From Methanofollis sp. W23 (GTDB taxonomy: Archaea > Halobacteriota > Methanomicrobia > Methanomicrobiales > Methanofollaceae), in contig NZ_JAGGMN010000001.1 of NCBI RefSeq assembly GCF_017875325.1, positions 1,694,140-1,758,139 on the forward strand: DNA of 64,000 nt, in the 5' to 3' direction. The notes under the pieces were generated by a model. That model saw nothing but the letters and a program-made list of their open reading frames with translations, searched no databases and had not been told where the DNA came from. Shown here one piece after another: positions 42,958 through 51,219 of this stretch. The position numbers and the translations under genes were made by a program. The stretch's first letter is position 1, and every line of letters begins with the position of its first letter.

Positions 42958-43608
42958 ATGAACACAAAGGCCCTTGCGGGAGCCGTCCTCCTGGTCCTTG
43001 CCGCCTGCCTGATCGGTGCAGGATGCACCTCGGCAGACCAGAAAGAGACTCCCCAGACAACACCTGTGCCTGAGACGACGACGAACGAGACCCCGGCCCC
43101 GACGCCGACCGAGAACGAGACCATCGGAATGCCAAACCCTGCCGCGGTCTGGTGCGAGGAGAGGGGCTATGGGTATGAGATCAGAACGGACGCCGACGGA
43201 AACGAGCACGGTGTCTGCATCTTCGAGAACGGCACTGAGATGGACGCATGGGAGGTCTACCGCGCCGCCATGACCACGCCCGACTTTGTCTTCAACGAGA
43301 CCGCGGACAACACCTCTGTCGAGGTGGCGGCCGGGAGCATCGTGCAGGTCGACCTGAGGGAGAACCCGACGACCGGATACGAGTGGAACGCCACCCTCTC
43401 TGACGGGCTGAACCTCATCAACGACACCTACACCACCGACCCTCACCCCGAGGGCATGGTCGGTGTCGGCGGCACCCGCACCTGGCTCCTTGAGGCCACC
43501 TGCGAAGGGGACCAGACCTTCTCTGCGATCTACACGCGCCCGTGGGAGAACACGACCGGGACCGAGGAGAACTTCACCCTCGCGCTCACCGTCGTCCCCA
43601 CCGCCTGA
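42958..43608 (+). CDS. Lipoprotein with DUF333 and chagasin-like (I42) domains
   Basis: 216 aa from ATG 42958. A signal peptide ends in the lipobox LIGAGC (Cys near 21), then a Thr/Pro/Glu-rich linker. Next comes a DUF333 unit (NPAAVWCEERGYGYEIRTDADG...GVCIFENGTEMDAWEVYR, two Cys likely disulfide-bonded), and finally an I42 protease-inhibitor domain with the NPTTGYEW loop, GVGGTRTW loop and RPWE end typical of chagasin-type cysteine protease inhibitors. Anchored outside the membrane, it may guard against extracellular cysteine proteases. An in-frame upstream start at 42901 would precede the signal peptide and is rejected. Confidence 0.85.
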   Translation: MNTKALAGAVLLVLAACLIGAGCTSADQKETPQTTPVPETTTNETPAPTPTENETIGMPNPAAVWCEERGYGYEIRTDADGNEHGVCIFENGTEMDAWEVYRAAMTTPDFVFNETADNTSVEVAAGSIVQVDLRENPTTGYEWNATLSDGLNLINDTYTTDPHPEGMVGVGGTRTWLLEATCEGDQTFSAIYTRPWENTTGTEENFTLALTVVPTA

Positions 43609-43631
43609 AGCGCCTCAAGACCACCGTCCCC

Positions 43632-43638
43632 TTTTTTT
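43632..43638 (+). terminator. Oligo-T terminator
   Basis: CCCCTTTTTTT about 25 nt after the lipoprotein stop. Confidence 0.45.
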
Positions 43639-43689
43639 CGCGTCTGATTGATATAGGAGGAGAGGCATGCCTCCCCCAGGAGAGAGATC

Positions 43690-44247
43690 ATGAAGGTCAC
43701 TGCGTTTGTCGGGAGCCCGCGGCCTGGCGGGAACACCGAGGTGCTGGTCAGGGAGGCCCTCCAGGGTGCGGAGGACGCCGGGGCCGAGACGACCCTGGTC
43801 TACCTCAATGATGCCGCCTTCCTTGACTGCCAGGGGTGCGGCTTCTGCAATGAGAGCGGGGAGTGCAAACTCGAGGACGACATGGCCGGGCTGTACCCGA
43901 TGATCGAGGAGGCCGACGGGATCATCCTGGGCTCGCCGGTCTACTTCGGGATGGTGAGCGGGATCACCAAGAGTTTCATCGACCGGTGGTACGCCTTCAT
44001 GGGCCCCGGGTTCTCCCCCAGGCTCAGCCCAGGCAAGAAGGCGGCGATCATCCTTGCGCAGGGCGACCCGAACCCCGACGTCTACGGCCCCATGGCCACC
44101 CATCTCGCGGTCACCCTGGAGTTCTTCGGGATCGAGGTGGCGGCGCCCCTCGTCGGGGCAGGACTCATCGACCTCGGCGACGCCGCAAAGGACAGGGGAC
44201 TCATGCAGCGGGCCTATGAACTGGGGAGGAATCTTGTCTCAGGATGA
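43690..44247 (+). CDS. NADPH-dependent FMN reductase/iron-sulfur flavoprotein family
   Basis: 185 aa, ribosome site AGGAGAGAG. FMN-binding loop GSPRPGGNTEVL (8-19) and LGSPVYFGMVSGITKSFIDR (the isoalloxazine loop). A compact Cys motif C48-x2-C51-x2-C54-x5-C60 (CQGCGFCNESGEC) matches the 4Fe-4S site of methanogen iron-sulfur flavoproteins (Isf). These transfer electrons from ferredoxin and can reduce O2 or H2O2. Cytoplasmic. A stop-proximal repeat begins 11 bases after the stop. Confidence 0.88.
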   Translation: MKVTAFVGSPRPGGNTEVLVREALQGAEDAGAETTLVYLNDAAFLDCQGCGFCNESGECKLEDDMAGLYPMIEEADGIILGSPVYFGMVSGITKSFIDRWYAFMGPGFSPRLSPGKKAAIILAQGDPNPDVYGPMATHLAVTLEFFGIEVAAPLVGAGLIDLGDAAKDRGLMQRAYELGRNLVSG

Positions 44248-44258
44248 ACTCGAATCCT

Positions 44259-44300
44259 GGCTCTGTAGAATGGGCATGAACCTCTGGCTCACGCATATGG
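44259..44300 (+). repeat. Stop-proximal hairpin repeat
   Basis: GGCTCTGTAGAATGGGCATG followed by AACCTCTGGCTCACGCATATGG. Starts 11 bases after the flavoprotein stop. Confidence 0.65.
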
Positions 44301-44583
44301 GGTGAACATTTCTCGTTGCTTGATCGCTCTTTTTCAAGAGAGGAGAATCGGCGGGGATCGTGTTCCATGGCCGCTCCCTTATCCTCGTCGTGGGGGTCCG
44401 GAGGCAGAGCCCCCGGCGCGAGATGGCAGGAAAGATTTGAGGATTTGGGGCGGCCGATCCATCAGAAGAATTTTCTATCCTCTGTGTATTGGCTTCAACG
44501 GGATATGGAGAGTTCACACTCTCATGCAAACCTGAAGAGAGGATCGTCAGATCATTTTCATGGTAACCCCCCACCTATTGTGT

Positions 44584-44656
44584 GGGAAGGCGTGATGATC
44601 CGACGTGCCGCCCTCATCGCAGGATCTTCACTGATGTCTCGCACCGGGAGGGGCGG
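44584..44656 (+). repeat. 73-bp intergenic repeat block
   Basis: GGGAAGGCGTGATGATCCG, CGTGCCGCCC, TCGCAGGATCTTC and GTCTCGCACCGGG, paralleling 41583-41655. Confidence 0.55.
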
Positions 44657-44740
44657 CAATGAGGCGCCCCCCGTGGTGTCCTGCGCTCAAGGGGGAACAC
44701 AGGTCCACACCCCCCCGAGACCCACGATCATGTGCAATCG

Positions 44741-44782
44741 CGTATGCGCGAACCAGGGGTTCATGCATGATTCTACAGAGCC
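44741..44782 (-). repeat. Hairpin repeat, reverse copy
   Basis: On the minus strand GGCTCTGTAGAATCATGCATG then AACCCCTGGTTCGCGCATACG, the clearest match to the family consensus. Confidence 0.65.
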
Positions 44783-45086
44783 CGATGACAATCCCTCTTC
44801 ATGTTCATCAGCTCCGCCTTCCCGACCTCATCCTCTTCCTGGAGGGCAGGGCGGCACGCACCCCTGACAAGAGACTATGGGAGGGCGAGTGAGTCACAAC
44901 GTCCCCAAGAGTTTGATGATGCCACTTCCCGGGGGTGATTCGTGGAGGACTGCTATCCTGTGATCAGAGGGGAATACATTTCTCAATCGATCTGCCTGCC
45001 TTCTTTGACCAATATTTGTAGTGATGAGGATTTTCAGAGGCTGAAAGCACCGAGGAAAGGGAGAAGACAAATCCTCGCACACGACC

Positions 45087-45836
45087 TCAGGCAGGGGACT
45101 CTTCCCTTTCACACCTGGTCAGGTAGGACTCCGCCTCAGAGAGGAACCGCTCGGTGCCGGTATAAAACTCGCGGCCAAGCAGGAAGATCCTGGCGGCGTC
45201 CCCGACCGCAGAGTGCGGGCGGATGGACGGGAGGTAGCGGTCAGGCACTGCATATGAGAAACGGTTCGACCGTATTCCCCCTTTCTCCGCTTCGAACCCG
45301 ATGATGCAGGCCGAACGGTCAAGGGAGAGGAAGTCTTTCATCTGGAGGGCCGTCTTGATATCGCGCTGGAGGTCGGTGCAGCGGTATGGTGCAAGGTCGA
45401 ACCCCGCCATCTCAAAGGCCCTGCATTCCATATTCTTCGCGAAGAACGAGAATCTCTCCACCTCCTTTTTCTGGCAGAGCCGTTCCATGAATTCCCTGAG
45501 GTCGTGGAAGGACGCCGCCACAGTCTCCCGCGCCGCCCGCCATTCTTTGCGGTCGAGGCGGTGACGCGGGTTGTATGCGCGGGCAGAGTGTGTCTTCCCC
45601 CGGTTCACCACATGGGTCGCCACCCCGGTCTTCCGGCCGAGGGCGTCGGTCGTGTTCAGCCAGACCTCGACCTCGATGTCGTATCTTGAACTCCACCCGG
45701 CAAACTCCGCCCGGTCGGTCATGGGATCATAGATGACCGCCCCGACCTCGATGGGCATGACCAGACCGCGGTGCGTCCCGTAGATATGCCCGAACTCCAT
45801 ATCGACGCAGGCGACCCGACCAATCTTCTGGTTCAT
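45087..45836 (-). CDS. Putative DEDD-type 3'-5' exonuclease-like protein
   Basis: 249 aa. Segments resemble the exonuclease motifs of the RNase H fold: an initial ACVDMEFG strand with D-x-E followed by IEVGAVIYD, a central FFAKNMECRAFE in the Exo II position, and HSAVGDAARIFLL (H-x4-D) in the Exo III position. The Exo II Asp is not obvious, so activity is uncertain. Its ATG (45836) directly abuts the rubredoxin stop, so the two form an operon. Confidence 0.5.
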   Translation of the reverse strand: MNQKIGRVACVDMEFGHIYGTHRGLVMPIEVGAVIYDPMTDRAEFAGWSSRYDIEVEVWLNTTDALGRKTGVATHVVNRGKTHSARAYNPRHRLDRKEWRAARETVAASFHDLREFMERLCQKKEVERFSFFAKNMECRAFEMAGFDLAPYRCTDLQRDIKTALQMKDFLSLDRSACIIGFEAEKGGIRSNRFSYAVPDRYLPSIRPHSAVGDAARIFLLGREFYTGTERFLSEAESYLTRCEREESPA

Positions 45837-45998
45837 CTAATCGACGGGTTCGAAGGCACTCTTGGGGGCGTTGCACCTGGGACAGACCCAGTTCTCAGGC
45901 AGGTCCTCGAAGGAGGTGTTCGGGGCGATGCCCTGGGTATAGTCCCCGCTTTTGGGGTTATAGAGATAGCCGCACTTCGTGCACTTATACATCCGCAT
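45837..45998 (-). CDS. Rubredoxin
   Basis: 53 aa (MRMYKC start at 45998; the internal ATG at 45992 gives 51 aa). Both iron-binding knuckles are intact: [12 protein letters not shown] and [15 protein letters not shown], with the usual [20 protein letters not shown] between. It carries one Fe(Cys)4 centre and shuttles single electrons, in methanogens often in oxygen or superoxide defence. Too short for common ORF cutoffs. Ribosome site GGGGGAAG; TATA-like CATATATG at 46021-46028. Confidence 0.93.
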   Translation of the reverse strand: MRMYKCTKCGYLYNPKSGDYTQGIAPNTSFEDLPENWVCPRCNAPKSAFEPVD

Positions 45999-46020
45999 AC
46001 TTCCCCCAATGGCGATACCA

Positions 46021-46028
46021 TCATATAT
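46021..46028 (-). promoter_or_regulatory. TATA-like element for rubredoxin
   Basis: CATATATG 26-32 nt before the possible start codons, in the short gap after ablB. Confidence 0.45.
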
Positions 46029-46031
46029 GCC

Positions 46032-46859
46032 TTATGCGGGTCGGTCCAGGCGCCGGTACCACAGATGCATCGACTCGCACCGCCCGCAGATCTGGGTGTT
46101 GTTGACGAGGGTACCGCCATACCGATACCCGGCCCCTGCAAAGAGGCGAGTGACCGGGGGCCACGCCGCCCGTGCGAGAGTATAGGCGACGATCATCCCG
46201 GCCTGTCGCATCTCGGCCTCCATCAGGTGCAGAAGGTGCACCGAGAGCCCTGCCCCGCGGCAGGACGGACTGACCGCAAAGTCGGTCATCTCCACGTTTT
46301 TTCCTGCCAGGTCCATCTCGGCCGAGGAGGCCCCGACCACCTGCCCCTCGTGCTCGACAACGAAGAACCTGACCGAATCTCTCATCGCCGACCTGAGGTA
46401 TGCGGGGTCGTCGATCGGGAAGGGGTAGGTCGCAAAGGTCTCTTCATAGAGGGCGGCCAGGGCAGACGCGTCCTCTTCACCCGCCTCCCTCATCTGAAAA
46501 CTCTCCGGGAGGGGGCGGTCGGGATGGCCGGGCCCGGTGCCGGAGAGCACCGGGGCCGCCACATCGCTCCTGGCCCGTTCCGGGTCGAGAAAATACCCGA
46601 GAAAATATCCATCTTCCACACCACCAAAGAGCCCTGGCACCCGCCCCTCCACCTGGTACCCGGCCCTGAGAAACGCCTCCAGGGCGCCCCCCCGGACACG
46701 GCAGAAGACCCTGGTGTAGCCGTGTTCTCGTGCAAGGTCCAGGAGTCGGCCAGGCATCATCGCACGGTCGGTAGGGTCGAGACTGAGCAGGTAGACCCGG
46801 TTGTTGGCCTGACCATGCTGGACCCGCGATCCGCCGATGGTCACCACCGCATCAGGCAT
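46032..46859 (-). CDS. ablB: Beta-lysine N6-acetyltransferase
   Basis: 275 aa from ATG 46859. The C-terminal half is a GNAT domain ([45 protein letters not shown], with the acetyl-CoA loop). The very end [23 protein letters not shown] is diagnostic for AblB. It acetylates beta-lysine to N-epsilon-acetyl-beta-lysine, the osmolyte of salt-stressed methanogens. It overlaps ablA by eight bases, so the pair is cotranscribed and coupled. Confidence 0.92.
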   Translation of the reverse strand: MPDAVVTIGGSRVQHGQANNRVYLLSLDPTDRAMMPGRLLDLAREHGYTRVFCRVRGGALEAFLRAGYQVEGRVPGLFGGVEDGYFLGYFLDPERARSDVAAPVLSGTGPGHPDRPLPESFQMREAGEEDASALAALYEETFATYPFPIDDPAYLRSAMRDSVRFFVVEHEGQVVGASSAEMDLAGKNVEMTDFAVSPSCRGAGLSVHLLHLMEAEMRQAGMIVAYTLARAAWPPVTRLFAGAGYRYGGTLVNNTQICGRCESMHLWYRRLDRPA

Positions 46860-48165
46860 CAATGCGCCGCTCCATCCGCTCGGTGTGCTCAGGGACCAGC
46901 GTCGAGGTCTCGTCGAGGTCGGAGAGGATCTTGGCGATCCCGACCGGCCCCGGTTCTTCGGCACTCTCTTCCTTAAGCTGGAGGGTACACTCCACGCAGT
47001 TCCCGTCGCAGTAGACCGGGCGGTAGTCCTTTGGTTCCTGGTAGGTGGTGATCACCCCCTCGTAGTTGCGCAGCACCACCTTGTTGTCGGCCCAGGAGAG
47101 GACGTACGTCGGCATCAGCGGGATCTTGCCCCCGCCCCCTGGTGCGTCGACCACATAGGTGGGAACCGCAAACCCGCTCGTGTGCCCGACCAGGTTCTCG
47201 ATGATCTCGATCCCCTTCGCGACCGAGGTCCTGAAATGCGAGAGTCCCTCAGAGAGGTCGCACTGGTAGAGATAATACGGGCGGACCCGGTTCCGGACCA
47301 ATTTGTGCGCAAGGGTCCGCTGGAGCCTGGGGCAGTCGTTGACATTGGCGAGAAGGACAGTCTGGTTGCCGAGGGGGATGCCAGCGTCGGCAAGTCTGCC
47401 GAGCGCCGCCTCTGAAGAAGGGGTGAACTCCTTGGGGTGGTTGAAGTGGGTGTTGATCCAGAGGGGGTGGTGGCGGGCAAGCATCTGGGCGAGGGCGGGG
47501 GTGACCCGGTACGGGAGGACGACCGGCACGCGGGTGCCGATCCGCACCACCTCCACGTGTTCGATGGCGTCGAGTTCGGTGAGGACCCAGTCGAGGGTCT
47601 CGTCAGGGAGCATGAGGGGGTCGCCGCCAGAGAGGAGGACGTCGCGCACCTCGGAGTGCTCCCTGATATAGGCAAGCCCGGCCTCGATCTCCTTCCTGGC
47701 CGGGACCGAGTCGATGTCGCCGACCTTCCGTTTTCTCGTGCAGTGTCGGCAGTACATCGCACAGATATTCGAGACCAGGAAGAGCACCCGGTCGGGATAG
47801 CGGTGGGTGATGCAGGGCGCCGTCATGTCGACGTCCTCGGCCAGGGGGTCTGCGAGGTCGTAGTCTTCCACCTCGAGTTCCCTGACCGAGGGAAAACACT
47901 GCATGAAAACGGGATCGTTTCTGAAGTCCTCGGGGTCGATGAGAGAGAGATAATAGGGGGTGACGCAGAGTGGGAACCGCTCGACGGTCCGCTCCAGTTC
48001 AGATCGTTCCTCGGGCGGGAAGGTGATCCCGAGAGCTCGTTCAAAGGTCTTGATCTCCCGGACCGAGTGACTGACCTGCCAGCGCCAGTCTTTCCACCTG
48101 GCAACGGCCGTATCGGCATCGATCCGCATGGCGATCTCATGTGCTGTCGTCGTGTCGGCGGTCAT
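46852..48165 (-). CDS. ablA: Lysine 2,3-aminomutase
   Basis: 437 aa from ATG 48165 (MTADTTT); an in-frame start at 48219 lies in the promoter and is rejected. The radical SAM cluster motif [12 protein letters not shown], the [14 protein letters not shown] block and the PLP-binding region with [16 protein letters not shown] are all present. A C-terminal Cys group (CDGNCVEC) fits the zinc-binding tail of the family. It converts L-alpha-lysine to L-beta-lysine. A TATA element lies at 48203-48210 and a GGACGG ribosome site upstream. Expression is presumably osmotically induced, as for abl operons. Confidence 0.95.
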   Translation of the reverse strand: MTADTTTAHEIAMRIDADTAVARWKDWRWQVSHSVREIKTFERALGITFPPEERSELERTVERFPLCVTPYYLSLIDPEDFRNDPVFMQCFPSVRELEVEDYDLADPLAEDVDMTAPCITHRYPDRVLFLVSNICAMYCRHCTRKRKVGDIDSVPARKEIEAGLAYIREHSEVRDVLLSGGDPLMLPDETLDWVLTELDAIEHVEVVRIGTRVPVVLPYRVTPALAQMLARHHPLWINTHFNHPKEFTPSSEAALGRLADAGIPLGNQTVLLANVNDCPRLQRTLAHKLVRNRVRPYYLYQCDLSEGLSHFRTSVAKGIEIIENLVGHTSGFAVPTYVVDAPGGGGKIPLMPTYVLSWADNKVVLRNYEGVITTYQEPKDYRPVYCDGNCVECTLQLKEESAEEPGPVGIAKILSDLDETSTLVPEHTERMERRIDA

Positions 48166-48202
48166 GTATGCGCTCCGTCCCCGAGCTATATTCCATATAA
48201 TA

Positions 48203-48210
48203 GATATAAT
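48203..48210 (-). promoter_or_regulatory. TATA box of the abl operon
   Basis: Minus-strand TTATATCT in a strongly AT-rich divergent intergenic region, about 40 nt before ATG 48165. Confidence 0.5.
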
Positions 48211-48302
48211 GTCGGGCATATTTTTTTATAGAATGGTTTTTTGAAAACTACCTCTCCCGTGAATCCCTCCACGGTGACCGGCCCCCCGGCCTCACGCGGA
48301 GG

Positions 48303-48309
48303 GATTTAT
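48303..48309 (+). promoter_or_regulatory. TATA-like element for the radical SAM gene
   Basis: GATTTAT about 33 nt before ATG 48340, supporting the shorter start. Confidence 0.35.
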
Positions 48310-48339
48310 CGGGATCCGCCGCACACCTGTAGGGCGCAG

Positions 48340-49458
48340 ATGTATTACCACCTCATCCTCACCGACGCCTGCAACCTCTGCTGCTCATACTGCCGGGCCA
48401 AGGACTTCGAGGAGTGCGACCCCTTCGGGGAGGGGGTGACCTTCGACGAGGACGTCCCGCCTGAACTCTCCTTCGACCTCGGCGACCTCTACCAGTTCCT
48501 CGCAGAAGACCCCGACGCAGTCCTCACCTTCTATGGCGGCGAACCGCTGATGCGCCTCGACCTGGTCAGAGAGGTGATGGACCACGCCCCGGTCGAGGGG
48601 TTCATGCTCCAGACCAATGCCATGCGCCTCGACCGGCTGGAACCAGAGTATAGAAACCAGTTCTCGACAGTCCTCGTCTCCATCGACGGACCCGAAGCCC
48701 TCACCGACGCCCACCGCGGGGACGGGGTCTACCGGCGGGTGATGGAGAACGTCCATGCCCTCCTCGACGGGGGGTATTCCGGCGAACTCATCGCCAGGAT
48801 GACGATCACGGAGGAGACCGATATCGAGGAGGCGGTCCTCGCCCTCTCAGAGAACCCCGACCATTCGTTCTCGTCCATCCACTGGCAGATCGATGCCAAC
48901 TTCTGGGGCGACTACTCGACGCGTGACTTCGGGCGCTGGGCGGCGGAGTCGTACAATCCGGGCATCCGCCGTCTGGCCACCCGCTGGGTGGAGAGGATGA
49001 GGGAAGAGGGGACAGTCCCGAAATGGTACCCCTTCCTTGGCGTGACCGAGGACCTCCTCCTGGGCCAGGAGAGCCGCCTGCGATGCGGATGCGGGTATGC
49101 GAACTACACTGTCATGACCGACGGGACGATCATCCCGTGTCCCTGCATGGTCGGGATGAAGGAATGGTACCTCGGGCATGTGGCGGAGACCAGACCGCAG
49201 GACCTGCCCGCGGTTCCGGTCGGCGGGGCCTGTACCACCTGCGACCTTGCCGGGTTCTGCGGGGGGCGGTGCCTGTACTCCAACGTCCTCAACCCCTGGC
49301 CTGCGGAGGGACGGCGCCTGGTCTGCGGGACGGTCCGAAACCTCCGTGACGCCGTCGTCGCGGTCCTTCCCGAGATCAGGGAATTGATCCAGGACGAGGT
49401 CGTGACCCTCGACGACTTCTCGTTCGAGCGCTACAATGGGTGCGAGATCATCCCGTGA
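48340..49458 (+). CDS. Radical SAM/SPASM enzyme, AF1577-type putative peptide-modifying family
   Basis: 372 aa from ATG 48340 (MYYHLILTDACN). The cluster motif is C11-x3-C15-x2-C18 (CNLCCSYC). LTFYGGEPLM and VSIDGPEALTDAHRG follow the radical SAM barrel. A C-terminal Cys-rich SPASM-like region (CGCGYANYTVMTDGTIIPCPC, CTTCDLAGFCGGRCLY) binds auxiliary clusters. This matches the archaeal family annotated as putative peptide-modifying, AF1577-like. The frame is open upstream to 48241, but that part has no homology. No precursor peptide gene was recognised within the next 200 bp. Confidence 0.85.
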   Translation: MYYHLILTDACNLCCSYCRAKDFEECDPFGEGVTFDEDVPPELSFDLGDLYQFLAEDPDAVLTFYGGEPLMRLDLVREVMDHAPVEGFMLQTNAMRLDRLEPEYRNQFSTVLVSIDGPEALTDAHRGDGVYRRVMENVHALLDGGYSGELIARMTITEETDIEEAVLALSENPDHSFSSIHWQIDANFWGDYSTRDFGRWAAESYNPGIRRLATRWVERMREEGTVPKWYPFLGVTEDLLLGQESRLRCGCGYANYTVMTDGTIIPCPCMVGMKEWYLGHVAETRPQDLPAVPVGGACTTCDLAGFCGGRCLYSNVLNPWPAEGRRLVCGTVRNLRDAVVAVLPEIRELIQDEVVTLDDFSFERYNGCEIIP

Positions 49459-49674
49459 CCGATTCGGAAGGGTGAAGGGGAGGTGGTGAAGTGCTCTGTT
49501 CCTGTCACTACTCTGGCCATGAGAAGAGGAATCGGAATCGAGAGTTTCAACTGAGTCCATGGTCTGGAAGATCCCGACGGATTTTTTCGAAGGGATGGAA
49601 ACCCCTAGCGGAAGAAGTTTTCCGGCCCTCCCTGATCGAAGCCTTCAGGTACTCAGGAAGAGAGATATTCTTTG

Positions 49675-50904
49675 ATGCGACCGACCCCCCTCGACGACTA
49701 CCTTGAGGCGTTCACCGCTGCCGACGGGACGCCGACCGTCCGCGACGAGGTGACCTGCGGCGGGATGACTGTCCCGCGGTACGCCAACGAGTTCTGGACG
49801 GCGCGCCAGAGGCAGGCGTCGTCGATCCATGAGGTCTCGTACAGGGCGTGCTTCAAGCCCCAGCTCCCGCGGTTTTTCATCGCCCGATTTACCGGGCCAG
49901 GAGACCTTGTCTACGATCCATTCAGCGGGCGGGGGACGACGGCGGTGGAGGCCGCACTTCTCGGCCGGCGTGTCGCCGCCAATGACGCAAACCCACTCTC
50001 CGAGATCCTGGCGCGGCCTCGTCTCTCCCCGCCAGACCTCGACGAGGTGGAGGCGCGCCTCGAAGAGGTCCCGCGGGGGGTGGGGTTGTGCGCCGGGACC
50101 GACCTCTCGATGTTCTATCATCCAGGGACCGAGGGGGAACTGGTCGCCCTCAGTGCGTACCTCACCGGCAGGGGCGAGGCGGAGGACGCCGTCGACCGCT
50201 GGATCAGGATGGTGGCGACCACCAGGCTCACCGGGCACTCACGCGGGTTCTTCTCGGTCTACACTCTCCCGCCCAACCAGGCGGTCTCGCCTGAGAGCCA
50301 GCGGCGGATCAACAGAAAACGCGGTCAGGTGCCTGAGTACCGCGACACCCACGCCCTCATCCTCAGGAAGTCCAGGCGGCTCCTCGGGCGGTTGAACGAG
50401 GACGACCTTGCGGCCCTCCGCCGCGCCGGGGAGGACGCCCTCTTCCTCACCGGCGACGCCGCCTCGACGCCCGCCATCCCTTCAGGTTCAGTCGCCCTCA
50501 CCGTCACCTCGCCCCCGTTCCTCGACATCGTCCAGTACGCCAGGGACAACTGGCTCAGGTGCTGGTTCAACGGCCTGGACGCAGAGGCGATCGACGAGGG
50601 GATCACCACGGCGAGGAGCGTCGAGGGGTGGGAGGAGACGATGGGCCTGGTCTTTGCCGAACTTTTCAGAGTGACCAGGCCCGGAGGATGGGTCGCCTTC
50701 GAGGTCGGCGAGGTGCGCAACGGCCGCGTCGCCCTTGACGAGCACGTCGTCCCGCTCGGGGCAAGGGCCGGGTTCCTGCCCGAGGGGGTGATGGTCAACA
50801 CCCAGGCCTTCACCAAGACCTCGAATATCTGGGGGATCAGGAACAACCGGGGCGGGACGAACACGAACCGGATCGTCCTCTTCAGAAAACCTGAGCGCTG
50901 TTGA
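49675..50904 (+). CDS. DNA methyltransferase, N4/N6 amino type with SAM motif first
   Basis: 409 aa, ATG 49675 with CAGGAAGAGAG upstream. The SAM motif VYDPFSGRGTTAVEAALLGRRVAANDANPL (79-109) comes before the catalytic TSPPF (about 278-282) and the RVTRPGGWVAFEVGEV strand. This is the order opposite to the beta-class enzyme at 16872. TSPPF rather than TSPPY is found in some N4-cytosine and RNA-directed enzymes, so the substrate (DNA or RNA base) is open. It ends IWGIRNNRGGTNTNRIVLFRK. No restriction gene is adjacent. Confidence 0.8.
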   Translation: MRPTPLDDYLEAFTAADGTPTVRDEVTCGGMTVPRYANEFWTARQRQASSIHEVSYRACFKPQLPRFFIARFTGPGDLVYDPFSGRGTTAVEAALLGRRVAANDANPLSEILARPRLSPPDLDEVEARLEEVPRGVGLCAGTDLSMFYHPGTEGELVALSAYLTGRGEAEDAVDRWIRMVATTRLTGHSRGFFSVYTLPPNQAVSPESQRRINRKRGQVPEYRDTHALILRKSRRLLGRLNEDDLAALRRAGEDALFLTGDAASTPAIPSGSVALTVTSPPFLDIVQYARDNWLRCWFNGLDAEAIDEGITTARSVEGWEETMGLVFAELFRVTRPGGWVAFEVGEVRNGRVALDEHVVPLGARAGFLPEGVMVNTQAFTKTSNIWGIRNNRGGTNTNRIVLFRKPERC

Positions 50905-51219
50905 AGATTTTTTTCGGGGTGGGAGTACCCGGGGGGGCGGTTGAGTGGTGGCCCCACCAGGTGTCCGGTTCAAAGAGTAGAGCATGGATCCGTGCATACT
51001 CCACAAGCCCAAAGTAATTTTCATCCAGTATGCCTGAGACGTGCTCTCGACTCATGCCGAATTTGACACAACCTAAAAATCTGCTCTGATCTGGAGAATG
51101 GTGGCGGCCGTGAATCCTTCCGCGATGACCTCGAAGCCCGCACCGAAATAAACAGGGAAGACTCCGAAAAAATTCGCAGATATCGATCCAGATATATATC
51201 GCCACCCCCATGATCCCCC
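50905..51219. other. Intergenic region with degenerate hairpin repeats
   Basis: No gene. Fragments such as GAGTAGAGCATGGATCCGTGC (50976) and TATGCCTGAGACGTGCTCTCG (51029) resemble decayed hairpin repeats. The last 30 bp carry the TATA box of the beta-propeller gene. Confidence 0.45.
51191..51199 (+). promoter_or_regulatory. TATA box of the beta-propeller gene
   Basis: GATATATAT about 25 nt before ATG 51220; leaderless mRNA expected. Confidence 0.55.

Larger units (their letters stand above)
44248..45086. other. Long intergenic region built of repeats
   Basis: No gene supported. Contains the hairpin repeat forward (44259-44300) and reverse (44741-44782), GC-rich element-derived sequence near 44390-44440, the 73-bp block (44584-44656), and an AT-richer tail from 44930. 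Confidence 0.55.

Noticed and set aside
43690-44247. Flavoprotein as part of the defence or redox island
   Set aside because: Composition and promoter spacing are those of backbone genes; no linkage to the neighbouring lipoprotein beyond orientation.
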